Below are positions 27,081 to 37,580 of a DNA stretch of 64,000 bases, piece after piece; the stretch's first letter is position 1; the number at the start of each line of letters is the position of its first letter. The translations under genes and the position numbers were made by a program. This stretch comes from Paralcaligenes sp. KSB-10 (lineage in GTDB: Bacteria; Pseudomonadota; Gammaproteobacteria; Burkholderiales; Burkholderiaceae_B), in NCBI RefSeq assembly GCF_021266465.1, contig NZ_CP089848.1:1488001-1552000 (forward strand), written 5' to 3'. The notes below the pieces were generated by a model. It made no database searches and had not been told where the DNA came from. It saw nothing but the letters and a program-made list of their open reading frames with translations.

Positions 27081-27138
27081 CAGGCCGGCCTTGCGCTCCC
27101 GAGGCCGGCCGCCTTCCCGGCAGCGTAGGGCCGGCCTG
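27081..27138. repeat. GC-rich triple GGCCGGCC motif upstream of marR
   Basis: The 8-base sequence GGCCGGCC occurs three times (near 27083, 27103 and 27129). The first and last lie inside complementary arms CAGGCCGGCC (27081-27090) and GGCCGGCCTG (27129-27138), so a hairpin is possible. It lies in the 235-base gap between the divergent aldolase and marR genes. Its role is unknown. Confidence 0.35.
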
Positions 27139-27164
27139 TCCATTGCCTATTTAGCTACATTTGA

Positions 27165-27186
27165 TATAATTACAAATGAAATTATA
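27165..27186. promoter_or_regulatory. Candidate MarR operator
   Basis: TATAATT (27165-27171) and AATTATA (27180-27186) form an inverted repeat with an 8-base spacer in an AT-rich tract. It lies 26 bases before the marR ATG. The length and place fit autoregulation by a MarR dimer. Confidence 0.45.
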
Positions 27187-27212
27187 TTTGAACCAGCCAA
27201 TACCGAGCCGCC

Positions 27213-27692
27213 ATGTCCTTCGAAACCCGCATAGACCGTTTCTGCGAAATCCACCCGAACGCACCGCGCGACGACATCCTTGCCACGCGATTGCTGTTTC
27301 GCACTACGCAATTGCTGCGTTCATACATAGATCAGGCCCTGGCGCCATTCGAACTCAACATGTCGCAGTATCTGATCATGAGCATGCTTTCCACGGACGA
27401 AACCGGGCCCAGTTCGCCCTCTGAACTAGGCGGCACCATGGATGCCACGCGAACCCAGATGACACGCTTTCTGGATAGCCTGGAAGTGCGCGGCCTGCTC
27501 AATCGCCGCGCCTCGAAACAGGACCGGCGCAGCCTCGAACTCAAACTGACCGCTAGCGGGCATCGCTTGCTGCAAGAAGCAATACCGGCCGTGCACGCCG
27601 CTTATGCGCGAGCCTGGGCAGTTCTGGACAAACCGGAACAGTCACGCACTACCCAGTATCTCCAGCGATTGCATGCGGGGTTGCAGCAATAG
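27213..27692 (+). CDS. MarR-family transcriptional regulator
   Basis: This is a 159-residue winged-helix protein. The DNA-binding part runs from about residue 70 to 115, with SPSELGGTMDATRTQMTRFL as recognition region and the wing RRASKQDRRSLELKLT. The long first helix (TRLLFRTTQLLRSYIDQAL) forms the dimer. It resembles EmrR-like repressors, which release DNA on binding phenolic or hydrophobic drugs. Five bases separate it from the MFS pump gene, so it is almost certainly the pump's repressor. Confidence 0.9.
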   Translation: MSFETRIDRFCEIHPNAPRDDILATRLLFRTTQLLRSYIDQALAPFELNMSQYLIMSMLSTDETGPSSPSELGGTMDATRTQMTRFLDSLEVRGLLNRRASKQDRRSLELKLTASGHRLLQEAIPAVHAAYARAWAVLDKPEQSRTTQYLQRLHAGLQQ

Positions 27693-27697
27693 AAATC

Positions 27698-29272
27698 ATG
27701 AAATTCAATCGCAAGATTTTGGGCGGCCTTCGGTTCTTCGGAAGCACAGGTTTCTTGACGCATGAGCAGCGACAGTGGTGCGCAATGATATTGCTATCCC
27801 TGATCGTGTCCGTCGAGTTCCTCGAAAATATCATGTTCGTATTTTCGGCCAGCCACATCATGGGCGGCGTCGATGCCGATCCACGCAGCTTCGCACTGGT
27901 ACAGTCGGCTTATGCCGTAGGCAGCATGCTGATGATAGTCAAGCAGCAATGGCTCGCGCGCCGTTTCGGCTACCGGCGCTACCTGACCGGAGCCCTGGGC
28001 ACTTTCATCGTGGGTACGCTGTTTGCGGCAACCAGCGCCGGACTGACCCAACTTGTTGCGGCGCGATTCATTCAGGGTGTAGGGGGCGGCGCGCTATTCA
28101 CCAGCAGCCGCGTCCTGATTCCGATCATGTTTGCGCCAGGCGACCGGCCACGGGCACAGCGTATTTTCATGATCGGAATTTTCACCGCCTCTGCACTGGC
28201 GCCGGCGTTGGCGGCGGAACTGATCGATCACGGCGTCTGGCAAGATATTTTTTACGGCGCCCTGCCCTTTGCGTTCATCGCGGCGGCCGGCGCGTGGCTG
28301 CTGTTGCCCGACGCCGAGCCTCAGGGCAAGGCCGAACGCCCCGCGCTAATCCCCCTGTTGTGGTTCGGCGCGGCCATTGCCGCGCTGCAAATAGCCATGT
28401 CGGAAGCACGCTTCGATATTTTTTCGCATCCCGTACGCCTGATTGCGCTAGCCATGGCAGGCGCATTGCTGCTGATCGGTTTTCTGCGGCACCAATGGCG
28501 TCACAACACACCCTTGCTTCAGTTGCGCGTCTTGCATAACCCGGTATACCTCACCGGGCTGGCAATGTACTTCATGTATTACCTGATCAGCTATCTTAGC
28601 GGCTATGTATTTCCCATCTACGCCGAGCGAGCGCTGGAAATTCCCGTGGCCACCGTAGGCTGGCTCAACACCCTGGCCGGCATGGTGAGCCTGGCAGGCA
28701 TCCTGGCCTATATACGCTACGCACCGCGACTGAAACGCAAGAAGCCACTCATGATTGCGGGCCTGCTGATCATGGCGGCCGCGGCCTGGCAGTTCTCCAG
28801 CATGCCACCCGATATAGGCCCCGATTCCCTGATTCCAAGCCTCGCGGCAAAAGGCCTGTTTGGCGTGCTGGTCATCATACCCATTGCCGGACTGACCTTT
28901 CGCGGTCTGAGCGACAGCACCTTTGCGCATGGCTACCAAAGCAAGAACCTGATGCGTCAGGTAGCCAGTTCGTTTGCGGCGGCCTTGGGCGCCGTGCTGT
29001 TGCAGAATCGCCAGTTCAGCGTCCATGCGGCCCTTGCCGACTCAGTCGGCCAGCGGCCCGCCATTGCCATGCAATGGATGCAACACATACAAAATGCCTT
29101 GACCGCGCGGGGAATGGACGCCAAAGAAGCCGGCCAGACCGCATTGTCCCAGTTGACGGGCCTGCTGGACCAACAGGCCTTGCTCATTGCCAGCGAAGAT
29201 GTGTACCGCCTGATAGCCGTTCTGGCCATGGTCGGAGCCCTTGTGGTATTGGCGCAGCGACGGCTGGGATAA
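27698..29272 (+). CDS. MFS multidrug efflux transporter (DHA2-like)
   Basis: This is a 524-residue membrane protein with about 14 hydrophobic segments, as in the 14-helix DHA2/EmrB group. The loop after helix 2 reads LARRFGYRRYLTGALG, and a motif-C-like RFIQGVGGGALFTSSRVLIP follows. The start is an ATG right after the MarR gene, which it forms an operon with. No membrane-fusion (EmrA-like) partner is adjacent. The exported compounds are unknown; a link to the repressor's ligand is expected. Confidence 0.88.
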   Translation: MKFNRKILGGLRFFGSTGFLTHEQRQWCAMILLSLIVSVEFLENIMFVFSASHIMGGVDADPRSFALVQSAYAVGSMLMIVKQQWLARRFGYRRYLTGALGTFIVGTLFAATSAGLTQLVAARFIQGVGGGALFTSSRVLIPIMFAPGDRPRAQRIFMIGIFTASALAPALAAELIDHGVWQDIFYGALPFAFIAAAGAWLLLPDAEPQGKAERPALIPLLWFGAAIAALQIAMSEARFDIFSHPVRLIALAMAGALLLIGFLRHQWRHNTPLLQLRVLHNPVYLTGLAMYFMYYLISYLSGYVFPIYAERALEIPVATVGWLNTLAGMVSLAGILAYIRYAPRLKRKKPLMIAGLLIMAAAAWQFSSMPPDIGPDSLIPSLAAKGLFGVLVIIPIAGLTFRGLSDSTFAHGYQSKNLMRQVASSFAAALGAVLLQNRQFSVHAALADSVGQRPAIAMQWMQHIQNALTARGMDAKEAGQTALSQLTGLLDQQALLIASEDVYRLIAVLAMVGALVVLAQRRLG

Positions 29273-29318
29273 GCGCGCGCATCGCCGGCCGCAAACCACT
29301 AAATACCCCGAGGCCGCA

Positions 29319-29873
29319 TCAAGCGTTGTGCTTTTTTACCCAGGCAACATAGGCATCCATCCAGCCCTGCAGGAATTTCCTGGTATCGGCATTGCCGATA
29401 TTGCCGGCCTCGTCGAACAACCCCTCTTTCATCTGAAGAAATGCTTCGGGCTGGCCCAGTGTCGGGGCATCCAGATATGCCAGGGTATTGCGCAAATGCT
29501 GCTGCGCCAGGGCGGTGCCGATGGCACCGACCGAGATACCCAGCACGCCTGCGGGTTTGCCCTGGAAAGCGCTTTGGCCATAGGGGCGCGACGCGTTATC
29601 GATGGCATTCTTGAGCACGCCTGGAATCGAGCGATTGTATTCAGGCGTTACAAAAATAAGGCCTTGGGACGACTTGATTTCATTTTTCAGCCGCTTGACC
29701 GATTCGGCCTGATTCGCGTCGCTATCCTGGTCGTAAAGCGGCAAATCGCCGATTTGCAATTGCTTGAAGGAAAACTCGGCTGGCGCCAGCCTGGCAATAG
29801 CCCCGGCCAGCTTGCGATTGAACGAATCTTTGCGAAGGCTGCCGACAATGACTGCGATTTGGTATTGGCTCAT
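29319..29873 (-). CDS. NAD(P)H-dependent FMN reductase
   Basis: This is a flavodoxin-like quinone/chromate reductase of 184 residues. VIVGSLRKDSFNRKLAGAI is the FMN phosphate-binding loop, LPLYDQD the conserved second block, and FVTPEYNRSIPGVLKNAID the main signature of the ChrR/YieF group. These enzymes reduce quinones by two electrons and protect against redox stress. It is convergent with the MFS gene and divergent from mutS across about 200 bases with no obvious extra feature. Confidence 0.92.
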   Translation of the reverse strand: MSQYQIAVIVGSLRKDSFNRKLAGAIARLAPAEFSFKQLQIGDLPLYDQDSDANQAESVKRLKNEIKSSQGLIFVTPEYNRSIPGVLKNAIDNASRPYGQSAFQGKPAGVLGISVGAIGTALAQQHLRNTLAYLDAPTLGQPEAFLQMKEGLFDEAGNIGNADTRKFLQGWMDAYVAWVKKHNA

Positions 29874-30075
29874 GGCGATTCCTCAAAAAAAAGCAGAAGG
29901 ATTTTCAGTCTGCCGTATATATTGCCACAACTCCAAATCCGGCACTGCGGTTTCAGTATGCTTCCAGGCAGGTTACCATGGCATATCGAGTCGTTTTATC
30001 CTGTCAGACAAGCACCAAGACGCGCTGGAAAACACTCCGAAATACCCAATACCTCACACTCGTCCCGAGGGCTGA

Positions 30076-32754
30076 ATGGCTGTAAAACCCCGTGCCGGCA
30101 AAGCCGAAAACGACATACCAATCATCGCTGGTTCCGCAAACCATACCCCCATGATGCAGCAATATCTGCGCCTCAAAGCCGAGGCCGGGCCGTATCTGCT
30201 GTTCTACCGTATGGGCGATTTTTACGAAATGTTCTATGGCGACGCCGAACGCGGAGCGCGGCTGCTGAACCTCACCTTGACCAAACGCGGCACATCCAAC
30301 GGCGCTCCCATACCGATGGCGGGTGTACCGGTGCATGCCATGGAACAATACCTGGCGCGCCTGGTGGCATTGGGCGAGTCCGTGGCGATTTGCGAACAGA
30401 TAGGCGATCCGGCTACCAGCAAGGGGCCGGTAGACCGCAAGATCGTACGCATAGTCACGCCCGGCACACTTACTGATGACGCGTTGCTGCCGGCCAAGGC
30501 AGATCGCATGATCGCCGCCATGTACACAGGGCGGCACAATAAAACGGAGCGCGCCGCCCTGGCCTGGATGAATCTGGCCAATGGCGAGTTCCGCGTCACG
30601 GAATGCGTACCCGATATGCTCGATTCGGAACTGCACCGTGTCGCGCCGGCCGAACTGGTGTGCGCCGAAAGCAGGCGGCCGCACACCGATCCGGGCATGG
30701 CCGTCAGCCCGATCCCCGACTGGCACTTCGAACTCGACGGTGCACGCGGCGTGTTGCATCAGCACTTCGGCGTGGATTCACTGGCCAGTTTCGACCTGAC
30801 CGATATGCCGATCGCCACCTGCGCCGCCGGTGCGCTGCTGCGCTATGTAAGCCGCACCCAGACAGGGACGCTTTCGCATATACAGTCCATACGCATCGAC
30901 CGGGCCAGCGAATATGTCGTGCTGGATCCGGTAACACGCAAGAACCTGGAGATCACCGAAACACTGAGCGGCGACCCAAGCCCCTGCCTGCTGTCCACAC
31001 TGGATCATTGCCAGACCCCCATGGGCAGCCGCCTGCTGCACCGCTGGCTGCATCACCCCCTGCGCGACAATGCCCCTGTCACAGAACGCCAGCAAGTCAT
31101 AGAAGCGTTGCTGGCCGCTTCCACAGACAACGCAACACTGGAAGCCGCTCCGCCACTCGATACCTTGCGGCGGGAACTGAACCGTTACCCCGATATCGAG
31201 CGTATCGCCACACGCCTGGCCATGCGCTCGGTACGTCCACGCGAACTGGCAAGCCTGCGCGACGCCCTGCTGGAGCTCCCAGCCACAGCCGGCGATATCG
31301 TCCAGGCGTTTGCGCCCGTGCCCAAACTGCAGCAATTCGCGCTGCAGCTCAATGTCACGCCCGAGCTCCACTCTTTGCTGCAACACGCAGTCGCTGCCGA
31401 ACCCGCGCTTCTGATACGCGACGGAGGCGTCATTGCCGACGGCTACGATGCCGAACTGGATGAGTTGCGCCGCCTGGCCAGCGACAATGGCGAATTCCTG
31501 CTCGAACTCGAAGCGCGCGAGCGCGAGCGCACAGGCATCGCCACGCTGCGGGTCGAATTCAATCGCGTGCATGGTTTCTACATCGAGGTATCGCGCGGCC
31601 AGGCCGATAAGGTGCCAGCCGATTACCGCCGCCGGCAAACCTTGAAAAATGCCGAACGCTACATCACGCCCGAGCTGAAAACCTGGGAAGACAAAGTACT
31701 CTCGGCCAAGGATCGCAGCCTGGCGCGCGAAAAATGGTTGTTCGAAAATCTGCTCGATCAACTCGCCCCCCATGCCCCGGCGCTTTCTTCCTGCGCTGCG
31801 GCCCTGGCCGAAATCGACGTGCTGGCGGCATTGGCCGAACACGCACGGCAAAACGGCTGGACAGCGCCCCAGCTTTGCGACGAAAGCGAAATCACGATCG
31901 AGGCGGGCCGCCATCCCGTGGTCGAACACAGCATCGAGCGTTTTACGCCCAACGATTGCGAGCTTGCCCCCCAACGACGAATGTTGTTGATTACCGGCCC
32001 CAATATGGGTGGTAAATCGACCTATATGCGGCAAATCGCGCTTATTGTGCTGCTGGCCAGAATTGGCAGCTTCGTTCCGGCCGAACGCGCCCGCATTGGG
32101 CAAATCGATCGCATTTTTACCCGCATCGGCGCCGCCGACGACCTGGCCGGCGGACGCTCGACCTTCATGATGGAAATGACCGAGGCGGCGGCCATATTGG
32201 CAGCCAGCACCCCGCAAAGTCTGGTGCTGATGGACGAAATAGGACGAGGCACTTCGACCTACGATGGGCTGGCGCTGGCATGGTCGATAGCGCATCGATT
32301 GCTCACGCACAATCAGGCCTTGACTCTGTTTGCCACGCATTATTTCGAAATCACCCGCCTGCCCAACGAAGTTCCATGCGCCGCCAATGTACATTTGGCA
32401 GCGGCCGAATCGGCATCGGGCGTTGTGTTCCTGCATCAAGTCCAGCCCGGTCCGGCCAGCCGCAGCTACGGAATACAGGTTGCCCAGCGCGCGGGCATTC
32501 CGCCGGCCGTGATCCGCCGAGCCAGCCAGGAACTTGGCCGCCTGGAAGCCCAGGGAGCCCCCACGCCCCAGCTCGACCTGTTTGCAGCACCCGCAGAATC
32601 GGCCAACGGCAATGATCCCACGCAAGATGATGAGCCCCTCGCCACCGAGCCCGACTCAGCGCTGAAGGCCGAACTGGCGGCCATCGACCCCGACCAGCTC
32701 ACGCCTCGCGAAGCCTTGGATATTCTGTATCGTTTGCGGAACACCCACTTATGA
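30076..32754 (+). CDS. mutS: DNA mismatch repair protein MutS
   Basis: This is a full-length MutS (892 residues). The mismatch-reading FYE is at residues 49-51 ([13 protein letters not shown]). The clamp region contains [19 protein letters not shown]. The Walker [12 protein letters not shown] is near residue 640, and [20 protein letters not shown] carries Walker B and the signature. The extreme C-terminus ([15 protein letters not shown]) is the tetramerisation helix. The protein finds mismatches and recruits MutL. The ATG at 30076 agrees with the family start. The stop overlaps the start of the ribosomal oxygenase by four bases (ATGA). Confidence 0.98.
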   Translation: MAVKPRAGKAENDIPIIAGSANHTPMMQQYLRLKAEAGPYLLFYRMGDFYEMFYGDAERGARLLNLTLTKRGTSNGAPIPMAGVPVHAMEQYLARLVALGESVAICEQIGDPATSKGPVDRKIVRIVTPGTLTDDALLPAKADRMIAAMYTGRHNKTERAALAWMNLANGEFRVTECVPDMLDSELHRVAPAELVCAESRRPHTDPGMAVSPIPDWHFELDGARGVLHQHFGVDSLASFDLTDMPIATCAAGALLRYVSRTQTGTLSHIQSIRIDRASEYVVLDPVTRKNLEITETLSGDPSPCLLSTLDHCQTPMGSRLLHRWLHHPLRDNAPVTERQQVIEALLAASTDNATLEAAPPLDTLRRELNRYPDIERIATRLAMRSVRPRELASLRDALLELPATAGDIVQAFAPVPKLQQFALQLNVTPELHSLLQHAVAAEPALLIRDGGVIADGYDAELDELRRLASDNGEFLLELEARERERTGIATLRVEFNRVHGFYIEVSRGQADKVPADYRRRQTLKNAERYITPELKTWEDKVLSAKDRSLAREKWLFENLLDQLAPHAPALSSCAAALAEIDVLAALAEHARQNGWTAPQLCDESEITIEAGRHPVVEHSIERFTPNDCELAPQRRMLLITGPNMGGKSTYMRQIALIVLLARIGSFVPAERARIGQIDRIFTRIGAADDLAGGRSTFMMEMTEAAAILAASTPQSLVLMDEIGRGTSTYDGLALAWSIAHRLLTHNQALTLFATHYFEITRLPNEVPCAANVHLAAAESASGVVFLHQVQPGPASRSYGIQVAQRAGIPPAVIRRASQELGRLEAQGAPTPQLDLFAAPAESANGNDPTQDDEPLATEPDSALKAELAAIDPDQLTPREALDILYRLRNTHL

Positions 32755-33935
32755 ATATCGACCGACCCCTTGTCCTGCTGGGCGGACTCACGCCGCGGAT
32801 GTTCATGCAGCGCCACTGGCAGCGCAAACCGCTGCTCATCCGCCAGGCCATACCCGATTTCCGACCCTCGCTGTCCATGGATGACATCCGGCAACTGGCC
32901 AGGCGCGACGAAGTGGAATCGCGCCTGATTTCCCACGGCCGGGCTGGCTGGACGATGAAAACCGGCCCGTTCGCCCGCCTGCCCGCCGCCACACGGCCCG
33001 ATTGGAGCTTGCTGGCTCAAAGCGTGGATCTGCACGACGACGCAACAGCGGAACTAGCGCATCAATTCCGCTTCATTTCAGATGCACGGCTGGACGACGC
33101 CATGATCAGCATTGCTGGCGATGGCGGCGGAGTCGGCCCGCATTTCGACAGCTACGATGTATTTTTACTACAGGCCCATGGCCGGCGACGCTGGCGCATC
33201 AGCAGCCAGAAAGACCTGGAGCTCAGCCCCGGACTGCCCCTGAAAATACTGAAAAATTTCCGGGCCGAACACGAATATGAGCTCGACCCGGGCGATATGC
33301 TGTACCTGCCGCCGCAAATTGCCCACGATGGCGTGGCGATCGGCCCTTGCATGACCATTTCCATCGGCTTTCGCGCCCCCAGCCAGGCGACTTTGGCTCG
33401 CGGCATGCTGGAAGCGGCCGGCGACCAGATCATGGCCGGCATTGGCGACAGCAGCGGTTTGTATGCCAATCCGCCGCTTCCGGGACCGGATCTGAGCCGC
33501 ATTTTTCGCGACCCTGGAGTATCGGCCACCGAAACGCCAGCCAAGCTGCCCGATGCTTTATTGAACGCCGCCTGTCAGGCGGCGCAAAAAATTCGTTTCG
33601 ACGAAGCCATTGCGACGCGATTCCTGGGGCTGTGGCTAACCGAATTGTCTCCCCTGGCCTATTTTGAGCCCGGCAGCGGGCATATCGACTTGCGTGCGCC
33701 CGTGCCCCCCGGCCTCTTGCGGCTCGATCGCTGCACACGCCTGATGTATCGGAAGCGTCAGCTTTTCATTAACGGCGAAGTTGCCCCGGTACCGGCATCC
33801 CGGGCGCTGCGCGAGCTGGCCGACGCGCGGCGGCTGGCCCTGGATGCGCGCCGGCTGAAGGCATTGAGTATCGATGAACGGACAACCCTCACCGACTGGC
33901 TGCGGGAAGGCTGGCTGCACTATATGGAAAAGTAA
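32751..33935 (+). CDS. Ribosomal protein hydroxylase, JmjC/cupin (YcfD/RoxA-like)
   Basis: This is an Fe(II)/2-oxoglutarate oxygenase of the ribosomal oxygenase group; the E. coli homologue hydroxylates Arg81 of L16. The cupin iron site is visible: [18 protein letters not shown] at about residues 131-148 gives the HxD pair, and [12 protein letters not shown] gives the distal His. [20 protein letters not shown] is the familiar N-terminal block. The C-terminal half is the dimerisation and winged-helix region. Length is 394 residues. It is coupled to mutS by an ATGA overlap. Confidence 0.9.
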   Translation: MNIDRPLVLLGGLTPRMFMQRHWQRKPLLIRQAIPDFRPSLSMDDIRQLARRDEVESRLISHGRAGWTMKTGPFARLPAATRPDWSLLAQSVDLHDDATAELAHQFRFISDARLDDAMISIAGDGGGVGPHFDSYDVFLLQAHGRRRWRISSQKDLELSPGLPLKILKNFRAEHEYELDPGDMLYLPPQIAHDGVAIGPCMTISIGFRAPSQATLARGMLEAAGDQIMAGIGDSSGLYANPPLPGPDLSRIFRDPGVSATETPAKLPDALLNAACQAAQKIRFDEAIATRFLGLWLTELSPLAYFEPGSGHIDLRAPVPPGLLRLDRCTRLMYRKRQLFINGEVAPVPASRALRELADARRLALDARRLKALSIDERTTLTDWLREGWLHYMEK

Positions 33936-34083
33936 CAACGGCGAAGAATGCCGGCAGATCGGCAGGTCTTACTGCTGGTTTTCAATATAAACATATACGA
34001 GCATAAGAAAATAATAATCTAGTCGTTCGCGTATAAGGCGGTGCTATCTAGAATGGAAGCTGCCTTATTATTGCGAGTGCACA
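33936..34083 (+). promoter_or_regulatory. Upstream region of the cysJIG operon
   Basis: This 148-base gap becomes sharply AT-rich around 33985-34025, in contrast with the flanking genes. A TAGAAT at about 34049-34054 could be a -10 element. CysB, a LysR-type activator, controls cysJI in related bacteria and binds AT-rich sites of this kind. The site itself cannot be fixed by eye. Confidence 0.4.
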
Positions 34084-35868
34084 ATGTTGTCGCCTTCCTA
34101 TCTGCCTGAATCCAAACATTCTCTTGTCAGCGACCTGGTCGATGGGCTGGAGCCCAATGCGCTCAGCTGGCTTTCAGGCTACTTCGCGGGGGTCGCCCAG
34201 GGCAGGCAAGCCGTACGCGCCCCGGCCGTTGTAGCGGCTGTCCCGAACACCGCCGTGGCCAAGCAGTTGACCATCATTTACGGCAGCCAGACCGGCAACG
34301 CCAAGCGTGTGGCTGAATCGCTGGCGGAACGCTCTGGCGCCCTGGGGCTGAACACGCGGCTGGTGCGCGCCGATCGCTATGCCACCCGCGAACTCAAGGA
34401 CGAACAACTGCTGTATATCGTCATGAGCACTCAGGGCGATGGAGATCCTCCGGACGACTCGCTGGGCTTTGTCGAATTTTTGAGCAGCCGCCGCGCACCC
34501 AAGCTGCCGCAGCTCAAGTATGCGGTATTGGGCCTGGGCGACTCCAGCTACCCCCTGTTCTGCGGCGTGTCCCAACGCATCGATGCGCGCCTGGAGGAAC
34601 TGGGTGCCGAACGCCTGCAAGAAGCGGGCACCGCCGATCTCGATATCGAAACCGTCGCCCTGCCCTGGCAGGACAAGGCGGTCGATCAGGCACAAAAAGC
34701 ACTCAAGCAAAGCGAAATTCCCACTGCCAGCGTAACGCCGCTGCGCCCTGTGCCAAGCAAAATTTCGCGCGACCAGCCCTTTTTGGCCGAACTGGTGCTG
34801 AATCAGGCCATTACCGCCAGAGACAGTATCAAAGACATACGCCATCTGGAGATTTCGCTCGAAGGCAGCCATCTGGATTATCAGCCGGGCGACGCCCTGG
34901 GGGTATGGCCCACTCAAGCAGCAACGCTGGTTGATGCCGTCATCAGCATCCTGGGCCTGAATGCCGAGGAAGCCGTCGAGATCAATGGCGTTTCCCGCCC
35001 TCTCAAAGAATGGCTGGGCCACCACCGCGAACTGACCCTGCTGACCAAGCCCTTTCTGCTGGCGCATGCCCAACTGGCCGGCAGCGCCGACCTGCAAAAG
35101 CAGATAAGCGCCGTCGAAACCCTGAAAAACCTGCTCGATACCAGCCAGTTGATCGATGTGCTGAAAAAATATCCGGCAGCCTGGGAGGCTACAGCCCTGG
35201 TCAAGGCATTGCGCCCGCTTACGCCTCGGCTGTATTCCATTGCCTCAAGCCAGGCCGCGGTCGATGCCGAAGTTCATCTGACTCTCGCTCACATCGAGTA
35301 CGAATACGAGGAAGAATCGCGCTGGGGCTGTGCTTCGCATTTCCTGAGCCATCTGAACGAAGGCGACAAGCTGCCGGTCTACATCGAAGAAAATCCGCGC
35401 TTCCGCCTGCCGGCCGACTCATCGCGCGATGTCATCATGATAGGCCCGGGCACCGGCGTAGCCCCGTTTCGCGCCTTCGTCCAGGAACGCAGCGCCAACG
35501 CCGCCAGCGGCCGCAATTGGCTGTTCTTCGGCAACCCGAACTTCAGCTCCGATTTTCTTTATCAAACCGAATGGCAGCGCGCCCTGAAGGATGGCGACCT
35601 GCATCGGCTCGATCTCGCCTTTTCGCGCGACCAGGCCGACAAGGTTTATGTACAGGACAAACTGCTGGAGTCGGCCGCCGATATTTATGACTGGATTCAG
35701 GCGGGCGCCCATGTGTACGTATGCGGAGATGCAAGCCGCATGGCCAAAGATGTACACCAGGCCCTCTTGCAGATCGCCCAGACCGAAGGTGGCTTCGATC
35801 AGGACCAGGCCCGGCAATGGCTGGACGACCTGGCTATGCAAGGCCGTTATGCCCGCGACGTTTATTAA
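34084..35868 (+). CDS. cysJ: Sulfite reductase [NADPH] flavoprotein alpha subunit
   Basis: The protein passes electrons from NADPH through FAD and FMN to CysI. A flavodoxin-like FMN domain (about residues 60-200, IIYGSQTGNAKRVAESLAER and LGLGDSSYPLFC) is followed by the FAD domain (RLYSIASSQAAVDAEVHLT) and the NADPH domain (MIGPGTGVAPFRAFVQER, VYVCGDASRMAKDVH). The C-terminus ends in the aromatic YARDVY. Length, 594 residues, equals the family norm. Eleven bases separate it from cysI, which together with cysG forms one operon. Confidence 0.97.
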   Translation: MLSPSYLPESKHSLVSDLVDGLEPNALSWLSGYFAGVAQGRQAVRAPAVVAAVPNTAVAKQLTIIYGSQTGNAKRVAESLAERSGALGLNTRLVRADRYATRELKDEQLLYIVMSTQGDGDPPDDSLGFVEFLSSRRAPKLPQLKYAVLGLGDSSYPLFCGVSQRIDARLEELGAERLQEAGTADLDIETVALPWQDKAVDQAQKALKQSEIPTASVTPLRPVPSKISRDQPFLAELVLNQAITARDSIKDIRHLEISLEGSHLDYQPGDALGVWPTQAATLVDAVISILGLNAEEAVEINGVSRPLKEWLGHHRELTLLTKPFLLAHAQLAGSADLQKQISAVETLKNLLDTSQLIDVLKKYPAAWEATALVKALRPLTPRLYSIASSQAAVDAEVHLTLAHIEYEYEEESRWGCASHFLSHLNEGDKLPVYIEENPRFRLPADSSRDVIMIGPGTGVAPFRAFVQERSANAASGRNWLFFGNPNFSSDFLYQTEWQRALKDGDLHRLDLAFSRDQADKVYVQDKLLESAADIYDWIQAGAHVYVCGDASRMAKDVHQALLQIAQTEGGFDQDQARQWLDDLAMQGRYARDVY

Positions 35869-35879
35869 TCAGGAACACA

Positions 35880-37580
35880 ATGAGCAGCACTCTTTCGCAT
35901 CTGGAAAAAATCAAGGTAGACGGCAATTATCTGCGTGGCACCATTGAAGAAGGGCTTAACGATCCCGTCACGGGAGCCATCAGCGACGACGATACCAAGC
36001 TGTTGAAATTCCACGGCAGCTACCAGCAGGACGATCGCGACCTGCGCGACGAGCGACGCAGACAAAAGCTCGAGCCTGCCTACGCGTTCATGGTGCGCGC
36101 CCGCCTGCCCGGCGGCGTGGTCACTCCGCAGCAATGGCTGGGTTTCGATCACATCGCCACCACCTGGGCGGGCCGCGGCCTGCGCATCACGACACGCCAG
36201 ACCTTTCAATTGCACGGCATATTGAAACGCAACCTGAAAGCCACCATGCAGGCCATCCACGACTCCCTGGCCACCACGCTCGCCGCCTGCGGCGACGTCA
36301 ACCGCCAGGTCGTCAGCTCTGTCAACCCCCTGCTTTCCAGCCAGCACCAGATCGTCCAGGAATGGACCGAAAAACTATCGGCCCATTTTCTGCCGCGCAC
36401 ACGCGCCTATCACGAGATATGGCTGGACGGCAAGAAAATCACCGACGAGCCCGACCACGAGCCCATCTACGGCAACGCTTATCTGCCGCGAAAATTCAAG
36501 ATCGGGATCGCCATTCCTCCGCTTAACGATATTGATGTATTCGCACAGGATCTAGGCCTGATCGCCATTATTGAAAACGGCATACTGCAGGGCTTTAATA
36601 TCGCAGTCGGCGGCGGCATGGGCGCCACTCATGGCGACGACACCACCTATCCGCGCCTGGGCAGCCTGATCGGCTTCGTACCCCCCGAACAGATCATCGA
36701 AGTCGCCGAAAGCATCGTCACAGTGCAGCGCGATTACGGCAACCGCGTCGAACGCCAGCATGCCCGCCTGAAGTACACCATCGATCATCATGGCCTGGAC
36801 TGGTTCAAATCCGAGCTGGAACAACGCCTGGGCTACAGTCTGCAGCCCCTGCGCGACTACCACTTCGATCATAACGGCGACCGCTTCGGCTGGATCGAAG
36901 GCGAAGATGGGCAGTGGCATCTGGGCCTGTACATTGAATCGGGACGGCTGGAAGACGTAGACGGAAAACAATTCCTGACCGGCATGCGCGAACTTGCCCG
37001 GGTGCACAAAGGCGAGTTTCGCCTGACTTGCAATCAAAACCTGATCATTTCCAACGTAGCCGCGGCCGACCGTGCGCAAATCGACGAACTCGTGCGGCAA
37101 TATGGACTGGACGGATACATCAAGCAAAGCGGCATACGCCGGCACAGCATCGCCTGCGTCGCCTTGCCTACCTGTGGCTTGGCCATGGCCGAAAGCGAAC
37201 GCTACCTGCCGGAGCTGCTACCCAAGCTCGAAACATTGCTGGCCAAGCACAATTTGCTCGACGCGCCCATCCTGTTGCGACTGTCAGGTTGCCCCAATGG
37301 CTGCTCGCGCCCCTACCTGGGTGAGATCACTCTGGTGGGCCGCGCCATCGGCCGTTACGACCTGAGAATCGGCGCCGACTTTATCGGCCAGCGAATCAAT
37401 ACTCTTTATCGCGAGAACATCACCGAGCCGGAAATTCTCGGCAGCCTCGATACGCTGTTTGGCGCCTACGCCCAGAACCGGGAACAAAACGAGAAATTCG
37501 GCGACTTTCTGGTTCGCACCGAAGTCATTGCAGCCCCATCGCAACGCCTGATCCCTATTATCCTGGATGCGGTGGTATGA
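35880..37580 (+). CDS. cysI: Sulfite reductase hemoprotein beta subunit
   Basis: The enzyme reduces sulfite to sulfide by six electrons, using a coupled [4Fe-4S] cluster and siroheme. The four cluster cysteines appear as [13 protein letters not shown] (about residues 426 and 432) and [11 protein letters not shown] (about 471 and 475). [13 protein letters not shown] and the siroheme-facing [16 protein letters not shown] are also typical. The start is the ATG at 35880, twelve bases after the cysJ stop ([20 protein letters not shown]). The stop overlaps the cysG start by four bases. Length is 566 residues. Confidence 0.97.
   Translation: MSSTLSHLEKIKVDGNYLRGTIEEGLNDPVTGAISDDDTKLLKFHGSYQQDDRDLRDERRRQKLEPAYAFMVRARLPGGVVTPQQWLGFDHIATTWAGRGLRITTRQTFQLHGILKRNLKATMQAIHDSLATTLAACGDVNRQVVSSVNPLLSSQHQIVQEWTEKLSAHFLPRTRAYHEIWLDGKKITDEPDHEPIYGNAYLPRKFKIGIAIPPLNDIDVFAQDLGLIAIIENGILQGFNIAVGGGMGATHGDDTTYPRLGSLIGFVPPEQIIEVAESIVTVQRDYGNRVERQHARLKYTIDHHGLDWFKSELEQRLGYSLQPLRDYHFDHNGDRFGWIEGEDGQWHLGLYIESGRLEDVDGKQFLTGMRELARVHKGEFRLTCNQNLIISNVAAADRAQIDELVRQYGLDGYIKQSGIRRHSIACVALPTCGLAMAESERYLPELLPKLETLLAKHNLLDAPILLRLSGCPNGCSRPYLGEITLVGRAIGRYDLRIGADFIGQRINTLYRENITEPEILGSLDTLFGAYAQNREQNEKFGDFLVRTEVIAAPSQRLIPIILDAVV

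Noticed and set aside
30778-32625. Very long open frame on the minus strand opposite mutS
   Set aside because: It is antisense to conserved mutS codons, has no recognisable domain, and arises from GC-biased third positions.
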